The notes under the pieces are model-generated. The model ran no database searches, had not been told where the DNA came from, and was given only the letters and a program-made list of their open reading frames with translations. From NCBI RefSeq assembly GCF_000772945.1, contig NZ_JPVN01000002.1:1-64000 (forward strand): a stretch of DNA of 64,000 nucleotides, given 5' to 3'. Shown here one piece after another: positions 33,878 through 43,336 of this stretch (positions are counted from its first letter, which is position 1; the number at the start of each line of letters is the position of its first letter). This DNA is from Ureibacillus manganicus DSM 26584 (GTDB lineage Bacteria > Bacillota > Bacilli > Bacillales_A > Planococcaceae). The position numbers were made by a program, and so were the translations under genes.

Positions 33878-34828
33878 TTACATTTCTTGCAATTTCGTAA
33901 TAAATGTACTTAATTGATCTTTTGTTACATTATCGTTAATACCGAATAAGCCGTCGCCAATTCCCAATGTCACTTTATTAGAAGCAAGAGTTGTAACGAA
34001 TTTATGTGCCCAGTGAGTAGAAGGAACATCTTTAAACTCAACTGCTTCACCTGTTTGTGTTAATCCGTAAGCGTTTACTAATACTAATGATAATTCGCCA
34101 CGAGTAATCGGTGAACCTGGGTTAAACTTCTTATTTTCGTCACCAACAAAAATTCCCATTTTATAAAGAGCATTAGCCGCACCAGCATATGCATCTGTCG
34201 GTTTAATATCAACAAATGGGCTATTAGGATCAGATGTATCTAAACCAAGTGCTTCAGCAAGTTTAAGTGCCACTTCGCCTCTTGAAGTATAGATGCTAAA
34301 GTCAACACTTACACTTTTCACTTCTTCCTTAGCAACTGCTACTACTTCCTGCTTAACTTCTTCTTCAGACGTAAAGCTAGCTACACGTTTTGCACCGATA
34401 TACTTTGAACCCCAGTAATACGGGTCATTAATACTGTCAATCGCAACACCACCACTTGTTGTCGCAGATATGAACTTTCCATTACCGATATAAATCCCAA
34501 CGTGAGAGACACTTCTACCATTTGTATTAAAGAATACTAAATCTCCAGTTTGTAAATCACTTTTCGCAACTTTCGTACCAGTACTATATTGTTCTGATGA
34601 AGAACGCGGTAGTGAGATTCCTAACTTTGAAAATATATATTGTGTATATGCGGAACAATCGATTCCGTTCTGTATTGAAGTTCCACCATATCTATAAGGA
34701 GCTTTTAAGTATTGTTTCGCTGTTGAAACTAACTCTGTTTCCGAAGCTGCTGCATCTGCGCTGTTTACACCTAATCCTGAAAATAACATAAAAGATGCAA
34801 ATACGGGAATTAACCATTTTTTCTGCAC
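33878..34828 (-). CDS. SLH-anchored NlpC/P60 endopeptidase, paralogue
   Basis: 316-residue secreted hydrolase. The start is taken as the GTG at 34828, since GGAAGGGGT lies upstream and a normal signal peptide follows (QKKWLIPVFASF to about residue 26, NSADAAAS). The ATG at 34903 would add 25 residues without an RBS. The NlpC/P60 domain (about 30-150) has Cys in IDCSAYTQY and His in SHVGIYIGNGKF. The linker is rich in Glu, Val and Lys. SLH repeats cover 175-314 (YTSRGEVALKLAE, NPGSPITRGELSLVL, GIGDGLFGINDNVTKDQLS). Most of the sequence matches the neighbour at 32.5 kb, so they arose by duplication. Confidence 0.9.
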   Translation of the reverse strand: MQKKWLIPVFASFMLFSGLGVNSADAAASETELVSTAKQYLKAPYRYGGTSIQNGIDCSAYTQYIFSKLGISLPRSSSEQYSTGTKVAKSDLQTGDLVFFNTNGRSVSHVGIYIGNGKFISATTSGGVAIDSINDPYYWGSKYIGAKRVASFTSEEEVKQEVVAVAKEEVKSVSVDFSIYTSRGEVALKLAEALGLDTSDPNSPFVDIKPTDAYAGAANALYKMGIFVGDENKKFNPGSPITRGELSLVLVNAYGLTQTGEAVEFKDVPSTHWAHKFVTTLASNKVTLGIGDGLFGINDNVTKDQLSTFITKLQEM

Positions 34829-34930
34829 TGTAACTACCCCTTCCAGTAAGCTCTTTTTAGCTATTAATAGATTAACATAAAAATTAGATATGTAATTTTT
34901 CATTTATGTAACGTTTTTACTATAAAATAG

Positions 34931-34972
34931 AAAGTGCCGAATTTCTTGGTAATACTAGAAATTCGGCACTTT
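34931..34972 (-). terminator. Terminator after the CAP-domain SLH gene
   Basis: A 16-bp stem, AAAGTGCCGAATTTCT (34931-34946) with AGAAATTCGGCACTTT (34957-34972), followed on the minus strand by TTTCTATTTTA. It lies about 150 bases past the CAP gene stop. Confidence 0.8.
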
Positions 34973-35120
34973 CATATGAAATTTCATGAAATTATATTCC
35001 CCACTTGTAATACTCTTGTAACATAAAACATATTGATAATACATTAATTTACTTTTTAGTTTAAGAAATCTCTAGTCAATATAGGAAAACAAATTTCAGG
35101 TTCACAGTAACGTTCATCAG

Positions 35121-36224
35121 TTACATTCTTGAAAACATTTGAACCCAATAGTAATTCCCATCGTCGTCTTCTCTCACACCGACGCCAATATTTGTGTAGT
35201 TATTCCTTAATATATTCTCTTTATGAGAAGGTGATGCCATCCATGCCTCTACCACATCTTTAGGAGAATGATAGTTTCTCGCAATATTTTCCCCAAAATT
35301 AGTATATCCGTAGTCGAATAACGTTGCTAAATCCCAAGGGTATCCGTAGAAAGGTGATCTATGTTCAAAATAATCCCTATCTATCATATCTTGGGCCTTT
35401 ATAATGGCTAATTGATTTAATAATTTATCTTGGATTAAAGGCTTCATTCCAGCTTTTTCTCTTTCAAAATTGACAAAAGAAATTACTTCATCTGTTAGAT
35501 TCGTATAATAATTTTTCGTATAAATATAATCTTTAGCTAGGTAATCATAAACGATTTCTAAATTATTTACTTGTTCTTCAAACTCCTGCCCTCGACTGAT
35601 TAAAGCTGCCAATTGAGAAGTTGTTACGTTTTGATTTGGTGAAAATGTTGTTGCTGAAGTTCCAAAGATAATATATACATCAGCCAGTGATTCAATAAAA
35701 TCTTTCGCCCAAAATTTAGCATCATAATCTGTAAATTTTTTCTGATTTTGTTGGTCAATTTGCACATCAAAACTACGTGCAATCATTACTGAAGCCTCTG
35801 ACCTTTTTAATGGTTCATCAGGACGTATGTATTCTACATTTTGTATGATGCCAAGTTCTGCAAGTTTTCTTATTTCTTTATAATATTTATGTGTCATTGG
35901 CACATCAATTGCTTTTAATTGATAATCCGAATCTAAAGAGATACTCAATGCCATTGTTATGATTTTTGCTGCCTCTCCTCTTTGTACAATACCGTCTTTC
36001 CCATGTTCATGGGATGATTCCCAGCTTCCATGATTGACTATACGCAAAATGGAACTCATGTCTAACATTGTATGGGGTGAATCCTTTATTTTTTCAATTT
36101 TAATGGACATTGTATCTTGAGATCCATAAGGAACTGTTTCCATTTTTGCAAAAGCACTGATAGTAGAAGTTTGTATAACAATGAACAATAAAATTAATAA
36201 TACTAAACCCATTTTATTCAACAT
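35121..36224 (-). CDS. SLH- and CAP-domain secreted protein
   Basis: 367-residue exported protein. The signal peptide is about 1-26 (ISAFAKME). SLH-type repeats occupy about 55-215 (VQRGEAAKIITMA, RPDEPLKRSEASVMI, TTFSPNQNVTTSQLAALI). The C-terminal CAP/SCP/PR1 domain is at 240-367, with NFEREKAGMKPL, AQDMIDRDYFEHRSP, FGENIARNYHSPKDVVEAWMASPSHKENIL and YWVQMF. The His and Glu residues of the CAP cavity are retained. In Bacillus relatives this fold appears in YkwD-like proteins of unknown catalytic role. GAGAGGAAG precedes the ATG. SLH residues are less canonical (KRSEA, VTTSQ), so anchoring may be weak. Confidence 0.87.
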   Translation of the reverse strand: MLNKMGLVLLILLFIVIQTSTISAFAKMETVPYGSQDTMSIKIEKIKDSPHTMLDMSSILRIVNHGSWESSHEHGKDGIVQRGEAAKIITMALSISLDSDYQLKAIDVPMTHKYYKEIRKLAELGIIQNVEYIRPDEPLKRSEASVMIARSFDVQIDQQNQKKFTDYDAKFWAKDFIESLADVYIIFGTSATTFSPNQNVTTSQLAALISRGQEFEEQVNNLEIVYDYLAKDYIYTKNYYTNLTDEVISFVNFEREKAGMKPLIQDKLLNQLAIIKAQDMIDRDYFEHRSPFYGYPWDLATLFDYGYTNFGENIARNYHSPKDVVEAWMASPSHKENILRNNYTNIGVGVREDDDGNYYWVQMFSRM

Positions 36225-36506
36225 TCAACTTCCTCTCGGGTCCTATTTAATAAGATAAGCTTACCTACTAAAAATGTAATCTCTTAAGCTATAAATCTAT
36301 TTATCTTTAGCTTATACAAGAATTATTAAATTTATACTCTTTTATCCTAGATTATGAAATTATGCATAGTATATTTCCATATTTTAGCTCCAATGTCTAT
36401 TTAATCAAATATTTCAGTAAATTAATATATAAATCTATTCTTCTATTAAAAAAATTTTGAAAAAGTTATAATAAGGTGGATTAGATAATTAGTGAGGTGT
36501 TCTCTT

Positions 36507-37889
36507 ATGAAGAAGGTCTTTCCTTCATTTTTACTAGCTATTTTAGTTCTTTTGTTGCCGTTTCAAGCTTATGCAGCACCAATAGATGAGGTAAGAACAA
36601 TCATCGATCAGGATTATGTAGGTGAAATTACTGGTGACTTAGACAACGCAACATCAATCGAAGATATGATGAAGATGCTAGATTCATACTCTACCTATTA
36701 TACAAAAGAGGAATATGAGTCTTTTGTAAATTCAATTGATCATACAACTGTTGGAGTTGGTGTGGTTATTGAAAAGCATCCACAAGGAATTCTCATTCTT
36801 GACGTGATTGAAAATGGAAGTGCTTATCAATCGGATATTAACATTGGTGACATTATTACTGCGGTGAATGGAAAATCAACAAAAGATATGACCGTTGAAG
36901 AAGCATCATCCATGATTACTGGAACAGAAGGTACACTTGTATCCATTACACTATTGAAGACAGATGGTTCAAAAATAACATTAACAATCCAAAGAAAGCC
37001 TTTTTCAGTTGAGAATGTTAATAGTAAATTATTATATGGAAATGTAGGCTATATCCAACTCAAATCATTTAGTACTAACGGAGCGAAAGAGGTAAAGGAA
37101 GCTTACCAAGCTTTAGTTTCTCAAGGTGCTACTTCATTCATTTTAGATTTACAAAATAACGGCGGCGGTTACGTAACAACAGCTGAAGATATTATTGGTT
37201 TATTTCCAGGAGCAAAAAATGCCTATAAATTAAGAATTTCTGAGGGCATATATATGGCACCTTCGTCCTATCAACCTATTCAATTCCCTAGTGATACTCG
37301 GGTTTTAGTCAACCGTTATAGTGCAAGTGCATCTGAAATGACAGCTGCAGCACTACTCGATCAAGATGCCGCTATTCTATACGGTGAAAAAACCTATGGT
37401 AAGGGGACAATGCAGTCTTTTTATGAACTTAGTAATGGTAGCTACTTGAAGTTAACAGTTGGTGAATTTTATGGGCCAAATAATACTGTTGTAAATAAAA
37501 CTGGCGTATCCCCCTATATAAAAACATTATCGAATGCAATTTATGAAGCACATTTTGACAGTATTGTTGAAAAAAATAAAGATTATGAAAAACTAAATGA
37601 TCTCTTAGAAGTTCCAACTACTAAAAAATTTACTATTAATTTTAATAAGCCTATTCAATTGCCTACTCAACCAGATTCCATTGAATTAGTTGAATTAGGT
37701 GGGAATACTATAAAAATCTCAACTGAACTTGGTAAAGATTCTAAACAAATTATTGTGAAACCAAATGCTCCATTAAAAAACGATGCGCAATATATTTTGT
37801 TAATACATCCAAAAATTACAGATCTAAGTGGAAAGAAAATTAAAAACGGTTACTATTTAAAGGTTACAGTCCAATCGGCAAAAGAATAA
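36507..37889 (+). CDS. Secreted S41 carboxy-terminal processing protease with PDZ domain
   Basis: 460-residue exported CtpA-type serine protease. The signal peptide is about 1-23 (QAYAAPID). A short helical region precedes the PDZ domain at 80-165 (VGVGVVIEKHPQGILI, DIITAVNGKST). The S41 catalytic core is at 175-345 (GNVGYIQLKSFS, LDLQNNGGGYV, RYSASASEMTAAAL with the nucleophile Ser, EKTYGKGTMQ with the general-base Lys). The last 80 residues form an Ig-like Big_5/SbsA-type domain (FTINFNKPI, KNGYYLKVTVQ) common in S-layer-associated proteins. The start is the ATG at 36507 with GAGGTG upstream rather than the GTG at 36492. It probably processes surface proteins. Confidence 0.9.
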   Translation: MKKVFPSFLLAILVLLLPFQAYAAPIDEVRTIIDQDYVGEITGDLDNATSIEDMMKMLDSYSTYYTKEEYESFVNSIDHTTVGVGVVIEKHPQGILILDVIENGSAYQSDINIGDIITAVNGKSTKDMTVEEASSMITGTEGTLVSITLLKTDGSKITLTIQRKPFSVENVNSKLLYGNVGYIQLKSFSTNGAKEVKEAYQALVSQGATSFILDLQNNGGGYVTTAEDIIGLFPGAKNAYKLRISEGIYMAPSSYQPIQFPSDTRVLVNRYSASASEMTAAALLDQDAAILYGEKTYGKGTMQSFYELSNGSYLKLTVGEFYGPNNTVVNKTGVSPYIKTLSNAIYEAHFDSIVEKNKDYEKLNDLLEVPTTKKFTINFNKPIQLPTQPDSIELVELGGNTIKISTELGKDSKQIIVKPNAPLKNDAQYILLIHPKITDLSGKKIKNGYYLKVTVQSAKE

Positions 37890-37931
37890 TTTAACTGAAG
37901 TGTAAAATTCATTATCACTATGACAATAGTA

Positions 37932-37988
37932 AAAACCTGCTAGAAAAATATTTACCACAAATGGTAAATCTGATTCCAGCAGGTTTTT
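37932..37988. terminator. Bidirectional terminator between the S41 protease and TetR genes
   Basis: Outer arms AAAAACCTGCT and AGCAGGTTTTT (37931-37987) and an inner hairpin ATTTACCA/TGGTAAAT. T runs exist on both strands. Confidence 0.8.
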
Positions 37989-38576
37989 TTAGATGCTAAC
38001 AGTAGCTTCTTCTCGTGAAAAATAAATATTTACTATTTCTTCAGCCAGTTTTTCTGGTTTCATGTTTTCTTCTAACAAAGCAGATAATGACACTCTTTCA
38101 ACAGAACCAATTAAACTTTGAACAAAAATATGGCTTGCGATTTCGTTATTTAAGAAATTACTTACAAACTTCTCACAGATGTTTTTAAACTTTTGACTCA
38201 ATATCCCATTCAGAGACATATCTGATTCAGTTAAACCGATTTTTGTAAGATGTGGGTTCAATGCAAAATAGTTAAAAATTCTAGTTAGTAACACTTGAAT
38301 CGTTACTTTACTATCTTGGTGATGTTCATATTCATTAACTGTATCATCAAAAATTTCTTCCAAATTGAATTTAAATTCAGTTATGATTTCCTTATACAAG
38401 GTTTCTTTACTTTCAAAATATAAATAGAATGTTGGTTGTGTTACATTTGCGGCTTTAACAATATCACTAATTTTCGTTTGGAAATATCCATACTCAGAAA
38501 AAATCTCAATTGCCTTTTCCCGCAAAAGTTTCATACTTTTTTCCCCATTGGAATTTACTTTTCTTCCTCTAGCCAT
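37989..38576 (-). CDS. TetR/AcrR-family transcriptional regulator
   Basis: 195-residue TetR-type regulator. The N-terminal helix-turn-helix lies at about 15-60 (LREKAIEIFSEYGYFQTKISDIVKAANVTQPTFYLYF, then ESKETLYKEI), and a helical ligand-binding domain follows. The ATG at 38576 (MARGRK) has AAGGTGGAG upstream; the in-frame start at 38594 is disfavoured. Its ligand and target are unknown. It neighbours the S41 protease and the SLH amidase, but no operator palindrome was identified, so regulation of neighbours is only possible. Confidence 0.9.
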   Translation of the reverse strand: MARGRKVNSNGEKSMKLLREKAIEIFSEYGYFQTKISDIVKAANVTQPTFYLYFESKETLYKEIITEFKFNLEEIFDDTVNEYEHHQDSKVTIQVLLTRIFNYFALNPHLTKIGLTESDMSLNGILSQKFKNICEKFVSNFLNNEIASHIFVQSLIGSVERVSLSALLEENMKPEKLAEEIVNIYFSREEATVSI

Positions 38577-38888
38577 TATTCTCCACCTTATCACTATATG
38601 TGTATCTTAATTATAAAGTCTATTATACCTTATATTCATTTAAAATCTAAAAATTTGACTAGAAATAGGGATTATTTTACACATTTCAATATTTTATCGC
38701 ATAAAAATAGCATTTTTGACATAAAATCGTTAATTATAAATTATAGAATCTATAACTTTTATGAATTTCGTAGTAGGAATTATTTGAGATTCAAATTTTT
38801 ATAATTCAATAATAGGTGTTAAAACCTAAAAGAAATACAGCATAATTTCTACAGCGTACTATATTTTAGATAACTCCACCGACCTAAA
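38577..38888. other. AT-rich intergenic region upstream of the TetR gene
   Basis: About 310 bases that should include the promoter of the TetR gene. No second gene, repeat or clear operator was seen. Confidence 0.4.
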
Positions 38889-38930
38889 TAAAAAGACTAC
38901 TATTCATTAGTATCTGAATAGTAGTCTTCT
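38889..38930 (-). terminator. Terminator of the SLH amidase gene
   Basis: Stem AAGACTACTATTCA (38893-38906) with TGAATAGTAGTCTT (38915-38928). On the minus strand it is followed by TTTT. It lies about 20 bases past the stop. Confidence 0.82.
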
Positions 38931-38950
38931 TATATTACTTCAACCGCGCA

Positions 38951-40813
38951 TCACTTTTGATAATATTCTACAATCCCTTTATAAATCGAGTCCGCGAAGA
39001 TTTCTTGATACTCAGGACTAGTTAGCTTTGCACGATCATTTTGGTTTGATAAGAATGCAAGTTCAACTAATACAGACGGGAACACAGAGTGACGAATTAC
39101 ATAAAAATCCTTTCTCTTTACACCGCGATTTACAGTATTTGCATTTTTTACAATTTGAGAGTTGATGCTTGATGCTAATGCATTATCTTCTTTTTCGTTA
39201 TCATTAGCAGTGACACTATAAAAAGTTTCTGTGCCTAATGCTGCAGGATCTTCTGCTGAATTCGTATGAATACTGACGAAAATTTCAGCATAATGATCTT
39301 GTGCGAATTTAACTCGATTTTCTAATGATTGGTACGTATCACTTGTTCGAGTTAAGTGAACGATTGCGCCATCCTTTTCAAGCTTTTGTTTTAATATATT
39401 TGTGATACTAAATACAATCGTTTTCTCCATATAAGGTAAACGCACTGCACCTGGATCACTTCCACCATGTCCAGGATCTAAAACGATAATTCTACCATTT
39501 AGCGGTGAACCTGATTGATTTAATAGTTTTAGATACGTTTTATGCACGTATCCTTCTTTATCATTGTAAAGTACTTTTGCCCAAAAACCATTAATGGATA
39601 AAACAGATACTTCATCCCCACGATTTAACTCTCCAATAATTTCACCGGAAGTCGTTGGTGCAGTTCTTACTCGTACAGAATTTGCTGTCGCACGCCCTAT
39701 TAAATCCGTAGGCTCAGTAACTTGTTGTGAAGAAGTTTGTGAGATTTTAATATAACCAGGTTGATTATTTACCTTTGTTAAATACCAATCACCAGTTACT
39801 CCGTAAACATCGATTATTGCTCCGTTTACAAACGCTCCTAGAATATTTGAGTTTTCATCATTTTTTACATACACAGATACATTATCTGCTGCAACTACAG
39901 AATACAATTTAGAGCCAAGTGGATTTCCATTTTGGTCAACAAATTTTAGATATTGCGCAGAGACATAAGCATAGCGATTGTTATAGGTTACTTTAATCCA
40001 ATCTCCTTCAATGCTATATGCATCAAAGACATGACCTTTATTTACTTGTCCAACAATATTTGCCTTATTTGCTGTTGATGGAGTAGAACGGACATATAGA
40101 TAGTTATCAGTAGCCGCTACTTTCCCAATATATTTGCTCTCATCTGGAAAATGAACACCAGCAACATCAACTGGTAAACGAAATGCTTCATTTATTGCTC
40201 TGGCAACAAACATGGAGAAATGCTCTCTTGTTAGCTGATCATTTGGACTATACTTTCCATAAGCACCCACTGTTAAGCCGTTATAGTAAAGGGCGTTTAT
40301 GTATTTGTGATATTTGTTATCCGTGTTGATATCGCTAAAAGGAGACTCAAATGAGGCATATTGATCTATATTTAATTTGAGTGCAGTGGCTAAAACTTTA
40401 CTCATTTCCCCACGTGTTAATGGTTGGTCTGGATTAAATTTGCGATTCGTAATAGAGTCGAAAAATCCTAAACTAACTGCTCTCTCAACATAACCTGACA
40501 AATCAGGCTTTCTTTTTATATCGATATCGTCAAAAGAAGATGTTGAGACTACTAATGGCTCATATCCACCTGCAAGAATAACCATAATAGCTGCTTGGCC
40601 TCGAGTTACAAGATTTTTAGGCTTAAAAACGCCCTCAGGGAATCCGTGAATAACACCTTTTTCTACTAAGTAGTAAATTTCATCATAACCATCTAACGAA
40701 TTTGGAACATCAGGAAATGTTACTTTTGAGTTCGCTGAAGCTTCAGTATTCGACAGAATTGTGAGTGTGAACATTGCGATGATGAATAGAATACCTACTC
40801 TCTTCATTGTCAC
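38951..40813 (-). CDS. SLH-anchored N-acetylmuramoyl-L-alanine amidase
   Basis: 620-residue autolysin-type enzyme that cleaves the MurNAc-L-Ala bond of peptidoglycan. The signal peptide is about 1-28 (EASANSKV). Three SLH domains follow (about 30-85 LVTRGQAA, 92-150 PLTRGEMSK, 155-210 QLTREHFSM). Three bacterial SH3 domains cover about 230-435 (YLYVRSTPST, ADNVSVYVKND, SVRVRTAPTT). The amidase_3 catalytic domain at 445-620 shows DPGHGGSDPGA (zinc His), PYMEK (Glu), SIHTNS (zinc His) and VELAFLSN (catalytic Glu). The GTG at 40813 is kept because AAGGAGG is 10 bases upstream; the ATG two codons later would be 16 away. It is divergent from the lipoteichoic acid synthase gene. Confidence 0.93.
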   Translation of the reverse strand: MTMKRVGILFIIAMFTLTILSNTEASANSKVTFPDVPNSLDGYDEIYYLVEKGVIHGFPEGVFKPKNLVTRGQAAIMVILAGGYEPLVVSTSSFDDIDIKRKPDLSGYVERAVSLGFFDSITNRKFNPDQPLTRGEMSKVLATALKLNIDQYASFESPFSDINTDNKYHKYINALYYNGLTVGAYGKYSPNDQLTREHFSMFVARAINEAFRLPVDVAGVHFPDESKYIGKVAATDNYLYVRSTPSTANKANIVGQVNKGHVFDAYSIEGDWIKVTYNNRYAYVSAQYLKFVDQNGNPLGSKLYSVVAADNVSVYVKNDENSNILGAFVNGAIIDVYGVTGDWYLTKVNNQPGYIKISQTSSQQVTEPTDLIGRATANSVRVRTAPTTSGEIIGELNRGDEVSVLSINGFWAKVLYNDKEGYVHKTYLKLLNQSGSPLNGRIIVLDPGHGGSDPGAVRLPYMEKTIVFSITNILKQKLEKDGAIVHLTRTSDTYQSLENRVKFAQDHYAEIFVSIHTNSAEDPAALGTETFYSVTANDNEKEDNALASSINSQIVKNANTVNRGVKRKDFYVIRHSVFPSVLVELAFLSNQNDRAKLTSPEYQEIFADSIYKGIVEYYQK

Positions 40814-41134
40814 TGTCTCAAATCCTCCTTTTCTTCTAGTTGGTTCCTATTCTATCAAAAATCTACTAATTTCACATCATACTTTTTACCTTTCTGACCA
40901 GATTTAACGTATTTCCCTATTATGTTAGATTTCTTACCAAAATGTAACAATGTAATGATTTACATGATTCTACATATCCTACCGTAACGAAAATATTATC
41001 ATGTTGAAATGAATAGTAGATTAATTGAAAAATATTGTTGAACTTGTTACTAAATTTACAAAACAACTAATATAAGTTAATATGTACTTATTATTTTTTA
41101 CACAAAGTTAACAATCGATTGAGGTGAAGGTGTT
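40814..41134. promoter_or_regulatory. Divergent promoter region of the amidase and ltaS-like genes
   Basis: 321 AT-rich bases between divergent genes that must hold both promoters. I did not find convincing -35/-10 pairs, riboswitches or repeats. Confidence 0.45.
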
Positions 41135-43000
41135 TTGCAATTACTTAATCATTTAAAGAAACATCACCTTTTTTTTATTTTTACAGGTATCATTCTATTA
41201 AAACTATTTTTTACAAGGCTACTACTGTTCGATAGCTATAATATTTTCCAAACTATTTTCGTAGAGATTGGTTACTTTCTAATTATTTTTGCTTTAATTG
41301 AGCTTATTAATTCTCAAAAATTCAAAGCCATTATCTATGTATTAGTAGACCTTTTGTTAACTATTTTGTTTATAGCAGTGTTAATTTACAAAGGTTACTA
41401 TGGCTACATTGCCAACATATACGCCTTTGCACTTCTAGACCAAGTTGGAACAGTACAAGAAAGTGTTGTTTCATTATTTGATCCTGTTTATTTGCTATTA
41501 TTTGTCGATTTTATAATTCTAGTTATATACGCCATTTTTAGAAGAAAAACAGAGGAACTTGGTAACTTAAATAAAAACTATAAATTTCTAAGTGGAGTAT
41601 TAGTTATTGGCGTAGTTTTGATTAGTTTGAACATCTTTTCACACAAAGGTGAACAAATTGCAGATTCAGTTCTAGCCGCCCAAAAGCAAGGGATGTTCAC
41701 TTATCAAATTTTCTCTATTTCCAATAAAGCAGCAGCTGAAAGTGCATTAACACAAAATGAATTTGCACATCTACCTCAAAAAATACAAAAATTAAAAGAG
41801 TTAAATACCATTCCTCAAGAAGAACTTAAGTTCTTAGGTATTGCTGAGGGGAAAAATGTCATAGCGATTCAAGTAGAAGCACTTCAGGACTTCACTATTG
41901 GCTTAAAGGTAGATGGGCAAGAAGTTACCCCATTTCTAAATGAGTTATTAAAAAGCAGCCTTTACTTCTCTAATGTTTACCAGCAAATTGCTCCTGGTAA
42001 TACATCTGATGCGGAATTTATTTTTAATACTTCATTGTATCCTAGCCCATGGGAGGCTACAGCTAAAACCTTTGCAGATCGGGATATACCGAGTTTAGCA
42101 AAATTGCTAAAAGAACAAGAGTATACTTCAATTACATCTCATGCGAACGATGTTACGTTTTGGAATCGCAATGAATTATACCCAGCATTGGGCTTTGATC
42201 GATATTATGATATTGAATTCTTCGGTAAAGAAGATGTTATAGGAATTGGCCCTTCTGATGAAGTGCTTTACTCCAAGGTAATGCCGGAATTGAAGAAAAT
42301 GTATGAGAATAATGAAAAGTTTTACGCTCAATTTGTCTCGCTATCAAGTCATCATCCATTTAAAATTCCTGCTACAAAAGAAGTAATTGAACTTCCTACA
42401 GAATTCGATTCTAGTATAGTTGGGAATTATTTAAAATCAGTTCATTATGCAGATTTTGCATTAGGGAAATTTGTGCAAGAGCTGAAGGATTCTGGTATGT
42501 GGGAGGATACAGTTCTAATCATTTATGGGGATCATTTTGGATTACAGCCTAGCGCAATTGCTGAAGGTGACTTTGCTTTACTAAAAGAGTTAATAGGTCA
42601 TGATTACCACTACTTAGATCAGTTCAATATTCCATTTATCGTTACTGTTGGTGACCAAACAATAGGTGAGATCATTGATACTATAGGTGGACAAGTCGAT
42701 ATTATGCCAACGATTGCAAATTTACTGAATCTATCTTTAGATGATAGTGTCTACTTTGGGCAGGACTTAGTGAACTATCCTGATAATTTAATTGGTATGA
42801 GATATTACATGCCAGTGGGATCATTTTATAATAGTGAGATTACATTTAAACCAAAAGAAGCTTTTGAAGATGGTGATGCGTTTAATGTTTATACAAACGA
42901 AGTCATCTCAGACTATTCTGACTACGAAAATGATTACAATCGTATTCTAGAGCTAATGCGTCTTTCTGATATGTATTTAAATAGTTTACCGATAAGATAA
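41135..43000 (+). CDS. Lipoteichoic acid synthase family protein (LtaS-like)
   Basis: 621-residue membrane-anchored enzyme. LtaS-family proteins transfer glycerol-phosphate from phosphatidylglycerol to build lipoteichoic acid outside the membrane. Five membrane segments lie in residues 10-175, then an extracellular sulfatase-like domain at about 240-590. Catalytic features are AIQVEALQDF (metal Glu near 249), APGNTSDAEF with the nucleophile Thr290, LSSHHPF (His) and IYGDHFG (Asp/His). It starts at TTG with GAGGTG 8 bases upstream. Bacillus species carry several paralogues (LtaS, YfnI, YqgS); which one this equals, or whether it is a primase, cannot be decided. Confidence 0.9.
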   Translation: MQLLNHLKKHHLFFIFTGIILLKLFFTRLLLFDSYNIFQTIFVEIGYFLIIFALIELINSQKFKAIIYVLVDLLLTILFIAVLIYKGYYGYIANIYAFALLDQVGTVQESVVSLFDPVYLLLFVDFIILVIYAIFRRKTEELGNLNKNYKFLSGVLVIGVVLISLNIFSHKGEQIADSVLAAQKQGMFTYQIFSISNKAAAESALTQNEFAHLPQKIQKLKELNTIPQEELKFLGIAEGKNVIAIQVEALQDFTIGLKVDGQEVTPFLNELLKSSLYFSNVYQQIAPGNTSDAEFIFNTSLYPSPWEATAKTFADRDIPSLAKLLKEQEYTSITSHANDVTFWNRNELYPALGFDRYYDIEFFGKEDVIGIGPSDEVLYSKVMPELKKMYENNEKFYAQFVSLSSHHPFKIPATKEVIELPTEFDSSIVGNYLKSVHYADFALGKFVQELKDSGMWEDTVLIIYGDHFGLQPSAIAEGDFALLKELIGHDYHYLDQFNIPFIVTVGDQTIGEIIDTIGGQVDIMPTIANLLNLSLDDSVYFGQDLVNYPDNLIGMRYYMPVGSFYNSEITFKPKEAFEDGDAFNVYTNEVISDYSDYENDYNRILELMRLSDMYLNSLPIR

Positions 43001-43006
43001 AGTGTG

Positions 43007-43035
43007 AAGTGCTTGCTTATAGCGAGCACTTTTTA
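43007..43035 (+). terminator. Terminator of the ltaS-like gene
   Basis: Stem AGTGCTTGC (43008-43016) with GCGAGCACT (43022-43030), one wobble pair, followed by TTTT. It lies just past the stop. Confidence 0.85.
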
Positions 43036-43068
43036 CATATATGAAAATTAGTGATAGAGGCTGAGACA

Positions 43069-43245
43069 GTCTAGAAAAACCCGGTTTCTGGACAACTTTT
43101 TCTAAAATCACCGAATTCTGTCTATTAAAACCCGGTTACTAGTCAACTTTTTTAAATTCACCGAATTCTGTCTAGTAAAACCCGGTTACTAGTCAACTTT
43201 TTAAATTCAGCGATTGCTCTCCAGAAAAACCCCTTTACTGATACA
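43069..43245 (+). repeat. 50-bp tandem repeat, about 3.5 degenerate copies
   Basis: Units begin GTCTA(G/T)(A/T)AAAACCCGG at about 43069, 43120 and 43170, with a degenerate fourth start near 43219 (spacing 51, 50, 49). Each contains CAACTTTTT and CACCGAATTCT. It follows the ltaS-like terminator and precedes the terminator of the opposing FAD oxidoreductase gene. The sequence just before it, GAGGCTGAGACAG, resembles GAGGCTGGGACA-type elements I associate with intergenic DNA of low-GC Gram-positives. Confidence 0.8.
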
Positions 43246-43271
43246 TTTCACAAAAATAAATCAAGACAATC

Positions 43272-43327
43272 AAAAACCGACCTATTTAGAAACACTATAT
43301 GAGTGTCCATTAAATAGATCGGTTTTA
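43272..43327 (-). terminator. Terminator of the first FAD oxidoreductase gene
   Basis: Long imperfect stem: AAAACCGACCTATTTA (43273-43288) pairs with TAAATAGATCGGTTTT (43311-43326), with an inner AACAC/GAGTGT pairing. On the minus strand T follows. It lies about 10 bases past the stop. Confidence 0.78.
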
Positions 43328-43336
43328 AAGTTTGTT

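Noticed and set aside
34829-34903. Upstream ATG start for the second NlpC/P60-SLH gene
   Set aside because: No RBS; the GTG at 34828 has GGAAGGGGT upstream and gives an N-terminus like its paralogue.
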